From Pontibacillus sp. HMF3514 (lineage in GTDB: Bacteria; Bacillota; Bacilli; Bacillales; BH030062), in NCBI RefSeq assembly GCF_009858175.1, contig NZ_CP047393.1, positions 2,914,001 through 2,978,000 on the forward strand: a DNA stretch of 64,000 bases, read 5' to 3'. This document shows positions 7,238 through 15,327 of this stretch, one piece after another; positions within the stretch are counted from its first letter, which is position 1; the number at the start of each line of letters is the position of its first letter. Both the position numbers and the translations under genes were made by a program. A model generated the notes under the pieces. The model had not been told where the DNA came from and did not search any database. It saw nothing but the letters and a program-made list of their open reading frames with translations.

Positions 7238-8560
7238 ATGGGAGCTCCCAATTCCGCATTGAAGTCAACAGTTGTTGAAACGATTGGTTTAGAAGCGGTG
7301 CCACAGTCCCAACAAAATACTCCTTGGTTTCGATATATGTTTATTCAAATTGCGATATCCGCTAATGCTGGAAATTTTTTAATCCCTGCACTAGCTGTTT
7401 TAAAAGGAAATTTATCTTTTCTTGCAGCCGTCATCGCTACTAGCTTAGGAGCTATTTTCGGATTTGTTTTTGTATCATTATTGTCCTACCCAGGTTCTGT
7501 TTACGGCATTCCAGCCCAATATGCCATTCGAACAATGTTGGGTGTAAGAGGTGCCAGGTATCTTTCTTCCCCCATACGTAGTATTACATCACTTTACTGG
7601 TTTAGTGTGCAAACAATAGGCGGTACTTATGTTCTTCAACAATTACTCGTTCGCCTTACTGGGGAGGAATATCCATTTCTACTATTTTCAGTCCCGATAT
7701 CCATCTTAATGGTGGTATTAGCCATCATTGGATTTGAAGCTGTAAAGCGAGCGACAACTTACTTTCTCCCTCTCCTCTTGTTAGGAGAAGGCACTATGCT
7801 CTATCTATACTTTACTACAAATGAATCAAGTCGTTCACTCTTTACGCTCCCTGCTAACGAATCACACGGAAGTTTTGGGATGATGGTTTTCTTTGCAAGT
7901 CTCGCTTTTGTCCAATATGTATCAGGTGTTAGTGCGTCAGCTGATATGACACGTTATGCCAAAACACCTAAACAAGGTGCAGTTGGGTTATTTTTAGGGA
8001 ACACATTTGGATTCTTTATTACAGCCATACTTGGATGTGCCTCTGCTTATTTATACCATGACAGTAACCCTTATGTGTCTTCTAGTTCAATAACTGATTC
8101 ACCACTATTTCTTACAATCATCACACTTACAGCGATTATATCGATGCTATCCATAAACTTAAGTAATGCATACACAGGTGGCTATAGCCTTTTAAACACC
8201 TTTTCCAGCTTGTCCCGGATACAAAGTGCTATCATCTTTGGAGTCTCAGGCGTAATTTTAAGCTCAGTTCCTACTCTCGTAACGCATGCTGAGAAATTTG
8301 TGTCTGCTTTAGGTGGTTTAATTATTCCTATTTCTGCTGTAATCGTTGTGGACTTTATCTTTATCAAGAAGAGACGTTTATCAGAAGAATCCCTGTTAAC
8401 CTTACAAGAAAAGGGAACGTTATATCGCGTGCCATTGCTTACCGTTCTTGGAGGAAGTATTATTTACTTCGTTATCCCAGAATCTTATTCACCTGGTTTC
8501 ATTACATTCTTCGCAATTGGTATCCTCTATTACCTATTAGCAAAGAAGTCTAATGAATAG
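7238..8560 (+). CDS. NCS1-family nucleobase:cation symporter (cytosine permease-like)
   Basis: 440 residues with about twelve hydrophobic segments. The N-terminal region (NTPWFRYMFIQIAISANAGNFL...GAIFG) and PGSVYGIPAQYAIRTMLG are characteristic of the NCS1 family, which imports cytosine, purines, hydantoins or thiamin precursors. Substrate cannot be assigned. AGAGGA lies ten bases upstream of the ATG. It is divergent from the SDR-like gene with a 76-base shared promoter region and ends in a strong terminator. No pyrimidine or purine catabolic genes are adjacent, so context gives no help on substrate. Confidence 0.88.
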   Translation: MGAPNSALKSTVVETIGLEAVPQSQQNTPWFRYMFIQIAISANAGNFLIPALAVLKGNLSFLAAVIATSLGAIFGFVFVSLLSYPGSVYGIPAQYAIRTMLGVRGARYLSSPIRSITSLYWFSVQTIGGTYVLQQLLVRLTGEEYPFLLFSVPISILMVVLAIIGFEAVKRATTYFLPLLLLGEGTMLYLYFTTNESSRSLFTLPANESHGSFGMMVFFASLAFVQYVSGVSASADMTRYAKTPKQGAVGLFLGNTFGFFITAILGCASAYLYHDSNPYVSSSSITDSPLFLTIITLTAIISMLSINLSNAYTGGYSLLNTFSSLSRIQSAIIFGVSGVILSSVPTLVTHAEKFVSALGGLIIPISAVIVVDFIFIKKRRLSEESLLTLQEKGTLYRVPLLTVLGGSIIYFVIPESYSPGFITFFAIGILYYLLAKKSNE

Positions 8561-8561
8561 A

Positions 8562-8606
8562 AATACCATCTTCAGCTCGTGTAAGGCTGAAGATGGTATT
8601 TTTTTA
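8562..8606 (+). terminator. Terminator of the NCS1 permease gene
   Basis: Perfect 15-bp stem AATACCATCTTCAGC / GCTGAAGATGGTATT (8562-8576 with 8586-8600) followed by a T-run. The T-run overlaps the stop codon of the small opposite-strand gene. Confidence 0.93.
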
Positions 8607-8753
8607 TGCCTTACGCTTCGGATGTTCTCGAATATTACGTCCCTCAACATCATTATCGATGACACCACTCTGATAACTCTCAGAAAGCATCCGATTTGTT
8701 TCTTTATCGCCTTCCGGATCATATTGCAGACCTAATTTATTCTTTTTGTCCAC
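8604..8753 (-). CDS. Small conserved-looking protein, 49 residues
   Basis: Starts at GTG 8753 (a second GTG lies immediately upstream at 8756) with GGGAGGT seven bases before it. Sequence starts VDKKNKLGLQYDPEGDKETN and ends NIREHPKRKA; very hydrophilic, no membrane segment, no recognised domain. Codon use and the good ribosome site support a real gene. It converges on the permease, sharing the terminator region. Function unknown; small hydrophilic proteins of this kind in Bacillus are often sporulation or stress related, which is inference only. Confidence 0.6.
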   Translation of the reverse strand: MDKKNKLGLQYDPEGDKETNRMLSESYQSGVIDNDVEGRNIREHPKRKA

Positions 8754-8867
8754 CACAAACACCTCCCGCTATTTAGTGTGCCTCAGAAAGTTCAAATTCT
8801 CTCTTGAACCTTTTGCCAATTCCTTATCCTTACGTGTTATAATTAGGAAAAGAAAGGAGAGATCCGA

Positions 8868-9317
8868 ATGCCATTTGAGTACAAGCGAATTGTAGTTGCT
8901 ATGGATGGTTCTGAAGCTTCTGAGCACGCCTTTCAAAAAGCAATTGATATTGCAAAACGTAATGATGCAAATTTATATCTTTCTCATGTAGTTGATACAC
9001 GCGCTTTTGCAACAGTAGAAGCGTATGACAGAACATTAGCTGATCGAGCAGATGAATATGCATCTGAGTTATTACAGAAATGCGAACAGCAAGCAAGAGA
9101 TGCTGGGCTTACATCAGTTCAAATTGACATTGAATACGGATCTCCTAAGATTAAAATCGCCAAAGAAGTCGCACCAAAGTATGATGCTGACCTTATAATT
9201 TGTGGGGCTACTGGTTTAAATGCAGTCGAGCGCTTCTTTATAGGAAGCGTTTCTGAGCACATCACTCGATATGCAAGTTGTGATGTACTCGTTGTTCGAC
9301 CTGAGACAGACGAATAG
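8868..9317 (+). CDS. Universal stress protein (UspA family)
   Basis: 149 residues, one Usp domain. Begins FEYKRIVVAMDGSEASEHAF, the first strand and loop of the fold, and ends with the ATP-binding loop GATGLNAVERFFIGSVSEH (G-x2-G-x9-GS) then DVLVVRP. Members bind ATP or AMP and are induced under starvation or stress. GAAAGGAGAG precedes the ATG; a TATAAT hexamer at 8838-8843 is a plausible -10. Single-gene unit, convergent with moaB through a shared bidirectional terminator. Confidence 0.94.
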   Translation: MPFEYKRIVVAMDGSEASEHAFQKAIDIAKRNDANLYLSHVVDTRAFATVEAYDRTLADRADEYASELLQKCEQQARDAGLTSVQIDIEYGSPKIKIAKEVAPKYDADLIICGATGLNAVERFFIGSVSEHITRYASCDVLVVRPETDE

Positions 9318-9328
9318 TTCCATGTAAA

Positions 9329-9362
9329 AAAGCTGTTACCTTAATATAAGGTAACAGCTTTT
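9329..9362. terminator. Bidirectional terminator between uspA-like gene and moaB
   Basis: Stem AAGCTGTTACCTTA / TAAGGTAACAGCTT (9330-9343 with 9347-9360), A-run on the left and T-run on the right, so it can serve both converging genes. Confidence 0.9.
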
Positions 9363-9873
9363 AAATGTCTTTTTTTACTTCTTTCACCACATGCCTTAAT
9401 TCTGGTAGTATTAATTTTTCCATAGCTAGCTTAACCGCACCACTAGATCCTGGAGTTGAAAATATGGCTGTGTGTTGACTCACACCAGCAATGGCTCTTG
9501 ATAAAATAGCTGATGATCCAATATCTTCCGAGTAGCTAAGCATTCGGAACAGCTCTCCAAAACCTGTCATTTCCTTATCCAGCAGTGGATGAACCGTCTC
9601 AATGGTCACATCACGGTAAGCCATACCTGTGCCACCATTCGTTAGCACTGCATCAACACTTGGATCCTCTAAACCACTTACAACGGCTTCTTTAATCGCA
9701 AGTTGTTCATCTTTAACAATTACGTAGCGAGTTACTTTATGGCCTTCTTCTTTCAAGTAATCTTTGATAAGTCGACCACTTTTGTCCGTTTCTTCATCTC
9801 TCGTATCACTTACTGTAATCACCATACATCGAACCGATGTATGGTGATCTTTCTTATGCTCTGTAACTGACAT
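9361..9873 (-). CDS. moaB: Molybdenum cofactor biosynthesis protein MoaB
   Basis: 170 residues of the MoCF/MogA fold: VITVSDTRDEETDKSG near the start, then LTNGGTGMAYRDVTIET (the molybdopterin-binding GGTG loop) and FSTPGSSGAVKLAM. The family adenylylates molybdopterin before metal insertion, although MoaB of Bacillus is less well characterised. No other Moco genes are in the window, which is also the case around B. subtilis moaB. It starts one base after the stop of the EcsC-family gene, so the two are translationally coupled. Confidence 0.95.
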   Translation of the reverse strand: MSVTEHKKDHHTSVRCMVITVSDTRDEETDKSGRLIKDYLKEEGHKVTRYVIVKDEQLAIKEAVVSGLEDPSVDAVLTNGGTGMAYRDVTIETVHPLLDKEMTGFGELFRMLSYSEDIGSSAILSRAIAGVSQHTAIFSTPGSSGAVKLAMEKLILPELRHVVKEVKKDI

Positions 9874-9874
9874 A

Positions 9875-10702
9875 TTAATCGAATTCTCCTTGTTCCACTA
9901 AATATCGATACTGATAAAAGCGTAACGCAAAATCAGTAACCTGACGAGTTAGTTGATAATTTAACGTTGCCCCAATAGCCATTGATACGAGCGGTAACCC
10001 TTGAATTAATTTCTTTCGGAACATCAGAATAAATAAAGACTTCATACTATGCTTCATAGGTTGCTCAAGCCACGTTTCATCTGTCAGCTCTTCTTCACCT
10101 TCATAGATAAAAGGAGAAGTCTGATGTTCTAATTCACGTTTTAAATCATCCCACGCCTCTTTTTGAAGACGTTTAGGTAGTGTTGCAGCATGAAAGATTT
10201 TTAAGGATAACATCATTTCGTAAGGGTGATTTACTTCATAGCCAAATGTAAGCCCAATTAACTGGACAGCTCGAACATTTAAGATCAACATAGCCGGAAA
10301 ATCAATCCCTAATAGTAGAAGCCCTCCTGTTCCCGTTAGACCGCCTTGTGCGAATGAATAAAGCTTTCCTTTTGCCACTTGTTGATGCGCTAAATATGTA
10401 AGCTGATCGATCGTGAGGTTTTTCATATCTTCTATATGATCAATATCTGATTGAAAAATGCGCCCACTTGTTAAAATACGCTCTCGTGCCTCATTTTGAA
10501 AAGCCGTCCCTTGGATGTAAGCATGCGTATGAAAGAGCCACTGATCAATCTGATGAAAAAATTTCTTTCGGGTACGATTCGACATATCCTGAAACGATTT
10601 ATTCATCCATTGATCATACATCATCTCAAAGTCATTCGCTCGATAATCCTTCCATTGTCTTTCCCAATGTTGGATATCGTGTAATACTTTTTCTTTACTC
10701 AT
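9875..10702 (-). CDS. EcsC-family protein
   Basis: 275 residues. Characteristic EcsC features: an N-terminal WERQWKDYRANDFEMMYDQW segment, then LTIDQLTYLAHQQVAKGKLYSFAQGGLTGTGGLLLLGIDFP, and a hydrophobic stretch near residues 230-245. EcsC proteins accompany the EcsAB ABC transporter in B. subtilis, but this gene stands apart from any ecsAB and its role is unknown. Preceded by AGGAGGTG. First gene of a two-gene unit with moaB (gap of one base). Function inferred only at family level. Confidence 0.82.
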   Translation of the reverse strand: MSKEKVLHDIQHWERQWKDYRANDFEMMYDQWMNKSFQDMSNRTRKKFFHQIDQWLFHTHAYIQGTAFQNEARERILTSGRIFQSDIDHIEDMKNLTIDQLTYLAHQQVAKGKLYSFAQGGLTGTGGLLLLGIDFPAMLILNVRAVQLIGLTFGYEVNHPYEMMLSLKIFHAATLPKRLQKEAWDDLKRELEHQTSPFIYEGEEELTDETWLEQPMKHSMKSLFILMFRKKLIQGLPLVSMAIGATLNYQLTRQVTDFALRFYQYRYLVEQGEFD

Positions 10703-10748
10703 TCTTACACCTCCTAAAACCTTTTCCCATTATTGTAGCGTGATCGCT

Positions 10749-10772
10749 AAAAAAAAGCGAAGGATATCCTTC
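10749..10772 (-). terminator. Hairpin with eight Ts upstream of the EcsC-family gene
   Basis: On the minus strand GAAGGATATCCTTC followed by GC and T8. It lies in the leader of the EcsC-family gene and some 180 bases beyond the ackA terminator, so it could end a short intergenic transcript or act as an attenuator. Confidence 0.55.
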
Positions 10773-10942
10773 TTATTATGATGTATATTTGACTATGACT
10801 TGTTTACATGTACATAAAGAAAACTTGCCGATTGGCAAGCGTTTAAGACGCAGACAGAGGTTTAGTTGCGCTTATACTTCATAACTTCAAAATTTTCACT
10901 ACTTCGAATTGCTTCATTGCTGAATTTTATACTTTCTTAAAG

Positions 10943-10976
10943 TAAAAAAAAGCTGCTGAATCTAAATCAGCAGCTT
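10943..10976 (-). terminator. Terminator of ackA
   Basis: Stem AAGCTGCTGA / TCAGCAGCTT (10950-10959 with 10967-10976), T-run on the minus strand from A-run 10943-10950, eight bases after the ackA stop. Confidence 0.92.
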
Positions 10977-10983
10977 TTTCAAA

Positions 10984-12180
10984 TTATTTATTCTCTTCAA
11001 TCAAACGAACCGTGTCACGAGCGATCATAACTTCTTCGTTTGTTGGAATGACCATTACTTTAACAGGAGAATGAGGGTAGCTTACGAAAGCTTCCTTTCC
11101 GCGTACCTGGTTAAGGGATGGATCCCAATAAACGCCCATGAATTCAAGTCCTTGAAGAACTCGCTCACGGATTGTTGTACTATTTTCACCTACACCTGCT
11201 GTAAATACAATAGCATCTACACCGTGCATACGAGCAGCATAAGAACCGATATATTTGTGGATACGTGCTGCAAATACTTCAAGAGCTAGCTCTGCACGCT
11301 CATCGCCTTCTTTAGCTCGATCTTCAATATCACGTAAGTCACTAGAGAAACCAGATAAAGCAAGCATACCACTTTCTTTGTTAAGAACGTGAAGAACTTC
11401 TTCAGCTGTTTTCCCAGTTTTTTGCATAATATACGGGATAAGTGCAGGGTCAATGTTACCTGAACGAGTTCCCATTGTTACACCAGCAAGTGGTGTGAAG
11501 CCCATGGATGTGTCCACAGATTTTCCGCCTTCAATTGCAGCAATGCTTGCTCCGTTTCCTAGGTGACAAGAAAGAATGCGAAGGTGCTCTTCAGGACGGT
11601 TTAACAACTCTGAAGCACGTTGGGATACATACTTGTGAGATGTACCATGGAAGCCATACTTACGAATACCATACTCTTCATAGTACTCATATGGAAGACT
11701 ATATAAGAAGGACTGCTCTGGCATTGATTGGTGGAACGCTGTATCGAACACAACGACAGCTGGAACGTTAGGTAGTACCTTTTGGAATGCACGAATTCCA
11801 GTTAGGTTCGCTGGGTTGTGTAGAGGTGCAAGCTCAGAAACTTCGTCAATTTCTTTAATTACCTCTTCTGTAACAAGTGCAGAGTCAGCGAAACGCTCGC
11901 CACCATGTACTACACGGTGTCCAATTCCTTCAATTTCATCAAGAGAGTCTATAATACCTAACCCAGTAAGCTTTTCAACTAACATTTGAACAGCTGTACC
12001 ATGCTCAGGTAGATCCGTAACGGTTTCATTTTTCTCACCGTTCACTTCGATCGTAAATACAGATTCAGGAAGGCCAATACGTTCAACAAGGCCTTTTGTA
12101 ATAACTTTTTCCTCTGGCATTTCAATCAACTGAAATTTCAGTGAAGAGCTACCAGCATTAATGGCTAAAATTTTACTCAA
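10984..12180 (-). CDS. ackA: Acetate kinase
   Basis: 398 residues. The likely start is TTG at 12180 ([16 protein letters not shown]), which matches the family N-terminus and has AAGGGG nine bases upstream; ATG at 12189 touches that sequence directly. The enzyme converts acetyl phosphate and ADP to acetate and ATP in overflow metabolism. Motifs: [58 protein letters not shown] and FTAGVGENS, all of the ASKHA kinase fold. A cre-like site about 90 bases upstream suggests CcpA activation, as known for B. subtilis ackA; ccpA itself is at 42.1-43.1 kb. Single-gene unit with its own terminator, although ytxK lies upstream on the same strand. Confidence 0.97.
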   Translation of the reverse strand: MSKILAINAGSSSLKFQLIEMPEEKVITKGLVERIGLPESVFTIEVNGEKNETVTDLPEHGTAVQMLVEKLTGLGIIDSLDEIEGIGHRVVHGGERFADSALVTEEVIKEIDEVSELAPLHNPANLTGIRAFQKVLPNVPAVVVFDTAFHQSMPEQSFLYSLPYEYYEEYGIRKYGFHGTSHKYVSQRASELLNRPEEHLRILSCHLGNGASIAAIEGGKSVDTSMGFTPLAGVTMGTRSGNIDPALIPYIMQKTGKTAEEVLHVLNKESGMLALSGFSSDLRDIEDRAKEGDERAELALEVFAARIHKYIGSYAARMHGVDAIVFTAGVGENSTTIRERVLQGLEFMGVYWDPSLNQVRGKEAFVSYPHSPVKVMVIPTNEEVMIARDTVRLIEENK

Positions 12181-12267
12181 TATTTTCATCCCCTTAATAA
12201 CCTAGGTTCATGATTACCATTTCCCATTTAACCACCCGTCATTAAGCATTTCAAGACACTTATGAAA

Positions 12268-12282
12268 TTGGTAACGCTTTCC
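12268..12282 (-). promoter_or_regulatory. Candidate CcpA operator (cre) upstream of ackA
   Basis: TTGGTAACGCTTTCC compared with WTGNAANCGNWWNCW has two mismatches, keeping the central CG and most symmetric positions. It is 88 bases upstream of the ackA start, a position compatible with CcpA-dependent activation as reported for ackA of B. subtilis. Confidence 0.5.
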
Positions 12283-12301
12283 GAATGAAATCTTTATTTT
12301 C

Positions 12302-13297
12302 TTAAAATTTGGACAGATGTTCCTTCTTAAACCATTCGTTGATTTGCCCGACCATATCATTCATTGCTTCGACATTTTGAAAGGATGGAAGTTGAGCAAT
12401 TAGAGCTTGTGATGGCGTCTTTGTGTATTGTCCTTTTTTCTGAACAATAAAAATGCTTTTTCCAAACTTTTCGTTCTTAAACATCGATTCAGGAAGTTGT
12501 AATACTCCTACAATGTGAACATGTTCATGTAAGTAAGCATGTAGCTTTTCAGACTGATCACTTTCAAATAAGAAGTTTGGAATCAGGAATAAAGCGTATC
12601 CAGCCTCTTTCACATAATTTAAGCTCTGCTCAATAAATAAGTGATGGGAATAAGAATGGCCTTCATCAGCTTTTAATTTGTACTCATTTGCCTGTACATC
12701 ATTCGGATAATAACCTACGGGTAAGTCTGCAATAGCCATATCAACAGGTTCTAATAAAAATGGACTCAGGCTGTCTTGGTGGAAAAATTCAATTTCAGTT
12801 TTCTGCAAGTTTGCATTCATAAGTGCCAATTGAATGAGAGTTTGATCTACTTCACTCCCATAGGCTTCCACATTTTGTTCCATTTGATTAACGACAGCAG
12901 TTAATAAGTTTGCAGTGCCACAGGCAGGGTCAAACAAACGTAATGTCTTTTGATCTGAATTGGTAAGCTTTTGAACCAAATACCCCATAAAGATCGCTAC
13001 AGAGTCCGGTGTAATATGATGCTGCTGTTGGGTTGTCCCTTTCATTCCTTTAAGTATAGCAAGCTGCATTGCCTTACGGATTTCTTCTTTTTTATAATCC
13101 TCTACGGATATATGAGTTAGTTTATCTTTTAATTTAGCTTGTATTTCCTCGCTATACTCTTGGGTTGGCTGTTGTTCAAAAAGGGTTTCCCCAGCTAAAG
13201 GTAAAAGCTCTAAATAGGAAAGATCTACTTCTTGTCCAATTAACTCCACTGCTTCATCTAACCATGTATAGAGTTGCTCTACATTTGATTGTTCCAC
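12302..13297 (-). CDS. ytxK: YtxK-like class I SAM-dependent methyltransferase (N6-adenine methylase fold)
   Basis: 331 residues, GTG start with GGAGGAG upstream. The SAM-binding region is RLFDPACGTANLLTAVVNQM and is followed by AYGSEVDQTLIQLA. At motif IV, where N6-adenine methylases have (N/D)PP(Y/F), the protein reads ADLPVGYYP, so catalytic competence as a DNA adenine methylase is uncertain; the same region appears substituted in YtxK-type proteins as a group. No specificity subunit or endonuclease is near. The ytxK-ackA order is as in B. subtilis. A cre-like site lies in the gap to ackA. Confidence 0.85.
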   Translation of the reverse strand: MEQSNVEQLYTWLDEAVELIGQEVDLSYLELLPLAGETLFEQQPTQEYSEEIQAKLKDKLTHISVEDYKKEEIRKAMQLAILKGMKGTTQQQHHITPDSVAIFMGYLVQKLTNSDQKTLRLFDPACGTANLLTAVVNQMEQNVEAYGSEVDQTLIQLALMNANLQKTEIEFFHQDSLSPFLLEPVDMAIADLPVGYYPNDVQANEYKLKADEGHSYSHHLFIEQSLNYVKEAGYALFLIPNFLFESDQSEKLHAYLHEHVHIVGVLQLPESMFKNEKFGKSIFIVQKKGQYTKTPSQALIAQLPSFQNVEAMNDMVGQINEWFKKEHLSKF

Positions 13298-13370
13298 GAT
13301 TTCTCCTCCACTTCTTTAGAAAAAGCAAGATTTCTTGCTGGATATATTAATAGCCTTACTTATTTTACAT

Positions 13371-13398
13371 GAGAAAACCCGGCCACGTCAGCCGGGTT
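13371..13398 (-). terminator. Terminator of tpx
   Basis: Stem AACCCGGC / GCCGGGTT (13376-13383 with 13391-13398), then TTTTCTC on the minus strand, just after the tpx stop. Confidence 0.75.
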
Positions 13399-13402
13399 CT
13401 AG

Positions 13403-13903
13403 TTATTTTGCTTCTTTTGCTGCTTCAATGGCTGCATCGTAATCAGGATGGTCGGTTGCTTCTGGAACGTATTCTGCATACACGACCTCATCATCACTAT
13501 TTACAACGAATACAGAGCGAGTTAGTAAACGCATTTCTTTAATGAGTACGCCGAACGCTTCACCAAAGTATGCATCACGGTGATCAGAAAGTGTATCAAC
13601 ATTTTCGATACCGTTTGCTCCACACCAGCGTTTTTGTGCAAAAGGAAGATCCATGCTAATCGTTAGCACTGTTACATTATCAAGTTTTGCTGCTTCTTCG
13701 TTGAAACGACGGGTTTGTGCATCACATACCCCTGTGTCGATTGAAGGAATGACACTAATCAATTTTACTTGACCTTCATAATCTTTTAACGAAACCTCTG
13801 ATAAGTCATTCGCTAATGCGGTAAAATTAGGGGCTTTTTCCCCAACCTTCACTTCGTCTCCAACTAGGGTGACTGGGTTGTTTTTAAACGTAACATTTGC
13901 CAT
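13403..13903 (-). CDS. tpx: Thiol peroxidase (2-Cys, atypical)
   Basis: 166 residues, peroxiredoxin fold. The peroxidatic Cys is in [15 protein letters not shown] and the resolving Cys in KRWCGANG, the two cysteines expected for Tpx. Starts [15 protein letters not shown] with GAGGAGG upstream. It reduces hydroperoxides using thioredoxin. The gene has its own terminator and lies between ytfJ and ytxK, the same order as in B. subtilis (ytxK-tpx-ytfJ-ytfI). Confidence 0.96.
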   Translation of the reverse strand: MANVTFKNNPVTLVGDEVKVGEKAPNFTALANDLSEVSLKDYEGQVKLISVIPSIDTGVCDAQTRRFNEEAAKLDNVTVLTISMDLPFAQKRWCGANGIENVDTLSDHRDAYFGEAFGVLIKEMRLLTRSVFVVNSDDEVVYAEYVPEATDHPDYDAAIEAAKEAK

Positions 13904-13961
13904 GATTTTGTATCCTCCTCGTATATCATAACGATAATATAAATGTCAGTCTTCTCTCAAA

Positions 13962-14001
13962 AAGAAAACTGCCTACTATGTATTATGAAGGCAGTTTTCT
14001 T
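13962..14001 (-). terminator. Terminator of ytfI-ytfJ
   Basis: Stem AAGAAAACTGCCT / AGGCAGTTTTCTT (13962-13974 with 13989-14001), 17 bases after the ytfJ stop; the descending arm itself supplies the T-rich tail on the minus strand. Confidence 0.8.
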
Positions 14002-14018
14002 AGATGTCTAACGATAAC

Positions 14019-14546
14019 CTACCAGGAAAAATTCTGGTTATTTTGCTTCCCGTTTCGTTGTTCGGATTGTTGCTGTTGATCCCCTCTTGATGAAGACCCA
14101 TCTTTTTTTGAACCTTTACTAAGTACTTCTTGAATTTTTTGTACGGTTTGTGGTGCAAGGTCTAGCATGCGCTCGTACAAGTGTGTATTTTCATCAAGGT
14201 GAATCATCTTTACACCTGAAGTTTTATTGACAATTAAGAAAGCAATCGGAGTGATCGAAACTCCTCCACCGCTACCTCCGCCAAATGGAAGTTCGCTTTG
14301 CCCTTGGCCTTGGGATCCATCACCATCATTTTGACCTTTATCTGATTGATGTCTATCTGAAGATTTGCCCATTTTGAACTGACTTCCACCAGCAGCAAAA
14401 CCAAAGCCTACCTTGGAAACAGTTAGTATTAGAGTGCTACCATCTGGTGTCTCAATAGGATCTCCTATGATCGTATTTACATCAATCATATCTTTTAAGC
14501 TTTCCAATGCAGTTGTCATTAGACCTTGAATTGGATGTTCAGACAT
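14019..14546 (-). CDS. ytfJ: Sporulation protein YtfJ (GerW family)
   Basis: 175 residues. Begins MSEHPIQGLMTTALESLKDMIDVNTIIGDPI, contains ILTVSKVGFGFAAGGSQF and the glycine-rich GGGSGGGVSITPIAFLIV that typify the YtfJ/GerW family, and ends in a Gln/Ser/Asn-rich low-complexity tail. The family is expressed in the forespore and affects germination in Bacillus; the biochemical role is unknown. AAGGAGG precedes the ATG. Second gene of the ytfI-ytfJ pair (21-base gap), followed by a terminator. Confidence 0.93.
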   Translation of the reverse strand: MSEHPIQGLMTTALESLKDMIDVNTIIGDPIETPDGSTLILTVSKVGFGFAAGGSQFKMGKSSDRHQSDKGQNDGDGSQGQGQSELPFGGGSGGGVSITPIAFLIVNKTSGVKMIHLDENTHLYERMLDLAPQTVQKIQEVLSKGSKKDGSSSRGDQQQQSEQRNGKQNNQNFSW

Positions 14547-14567
14547 CGTAAATCCTCCTTCTTCGGT

Positions 14568-15218
14568 TTAAGCAGTTTTCTTTCTAAATTTAGGGACACG
14601 ACCTTGCGTATGCCGTACAATTAAAAACACTGCGAGTATAGCTTGTCCAAAGCGAAATGAAATCATACACTTTATGCGAGTTTGAGAATGTTTTTGTTGA
14701 AAATAGGGAGTTACATATAATTCCGGTGCTGTATTCAGTTGCATATAGCTAGAAATAAAGGCTACGATACTACCTTTTAATGTCCATATTCCGCCACAAA
14801 GCATTCCTGTTGTACTTGCTTCTGATGTACCTACTTGTGTATCCCAAAGTAATGTATGAACATGTACCTTTGATAAAAAACGCCTAAGAATGCGATGAAA
14901 TCCTACGACACGATCTAGGAAGTCTTTCACGCTTTCGAGTTGCGTTTTGATATCTTCTGGTGAATAATCCTTCTCTTCTTCCTCTTTCTTATCTTGTCCA
15001 TATTCTTCTTTTTGTTTCGTTTTCACCGTCATTTCTTCTTTATCAACAGTAACCATTGGGATTTCTTTCTTTAATCGAACCCATCTCCAAAAACGGAGTT
15101 CTATGCTTAAAAAGTCACCATCAGATTTATGAATATAGGAAATGGTGAAGAATAATCTTGTGAAAATAACGACAATCATATTAACGAATAGAAATAATAA
15201 TAGTGCGATCCACCACAT
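14568..15218 (-). CDS. ytfI: YtfI-like DUF2953 membrane protein
   Basis: 216 residues from MWWIALLLFLFVNMIVVIFT, a start chosen because GAGGAGG sits seven bases upstream; a longer frame begins at 15269. One N-terminal membrane helix, then a charged linker (KEEYGQDKKEEEEKD), then a DUF2953 region with WDTQVGTSEASTTGMLCGGIW and a second hydrophobic stretch. Pairs with ytfJ, the standard arrangement in spore formers, so probably sporulation linked. Divergent from the NAD kinase gene. Confidence 0.85.
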   Translation of the reverse strand: MWWIALLLFLFVNMIVVIFTRLFFTISYIHKSDGDFLSIELRFWRWVRLKKEIPMVTVDKEEMTVKTKQKEEYGQDKKEEEEKDYSPEDIKTQLESVKDFLDRVVGFHRILRRFLSKVHVHTLLWDTQVGTSEASTTGMLCGGIWTLKGSIVAFISSYMQLNTAPELYVTPYFQQKHSQTRIKCMISFRFGQAILAVFLIVRHTQGRVPKFRKKTA

Positions 15219-15327
15219 ATACGTCCTCCTCACTATCCATTTTCTGCTTAGTATAGTCATTTTAAACATGAAACATAGATGTTATTTTTGTTATGATTTA
15301 TTATGAAAGTGAAGGGAGTGTCCAAAA

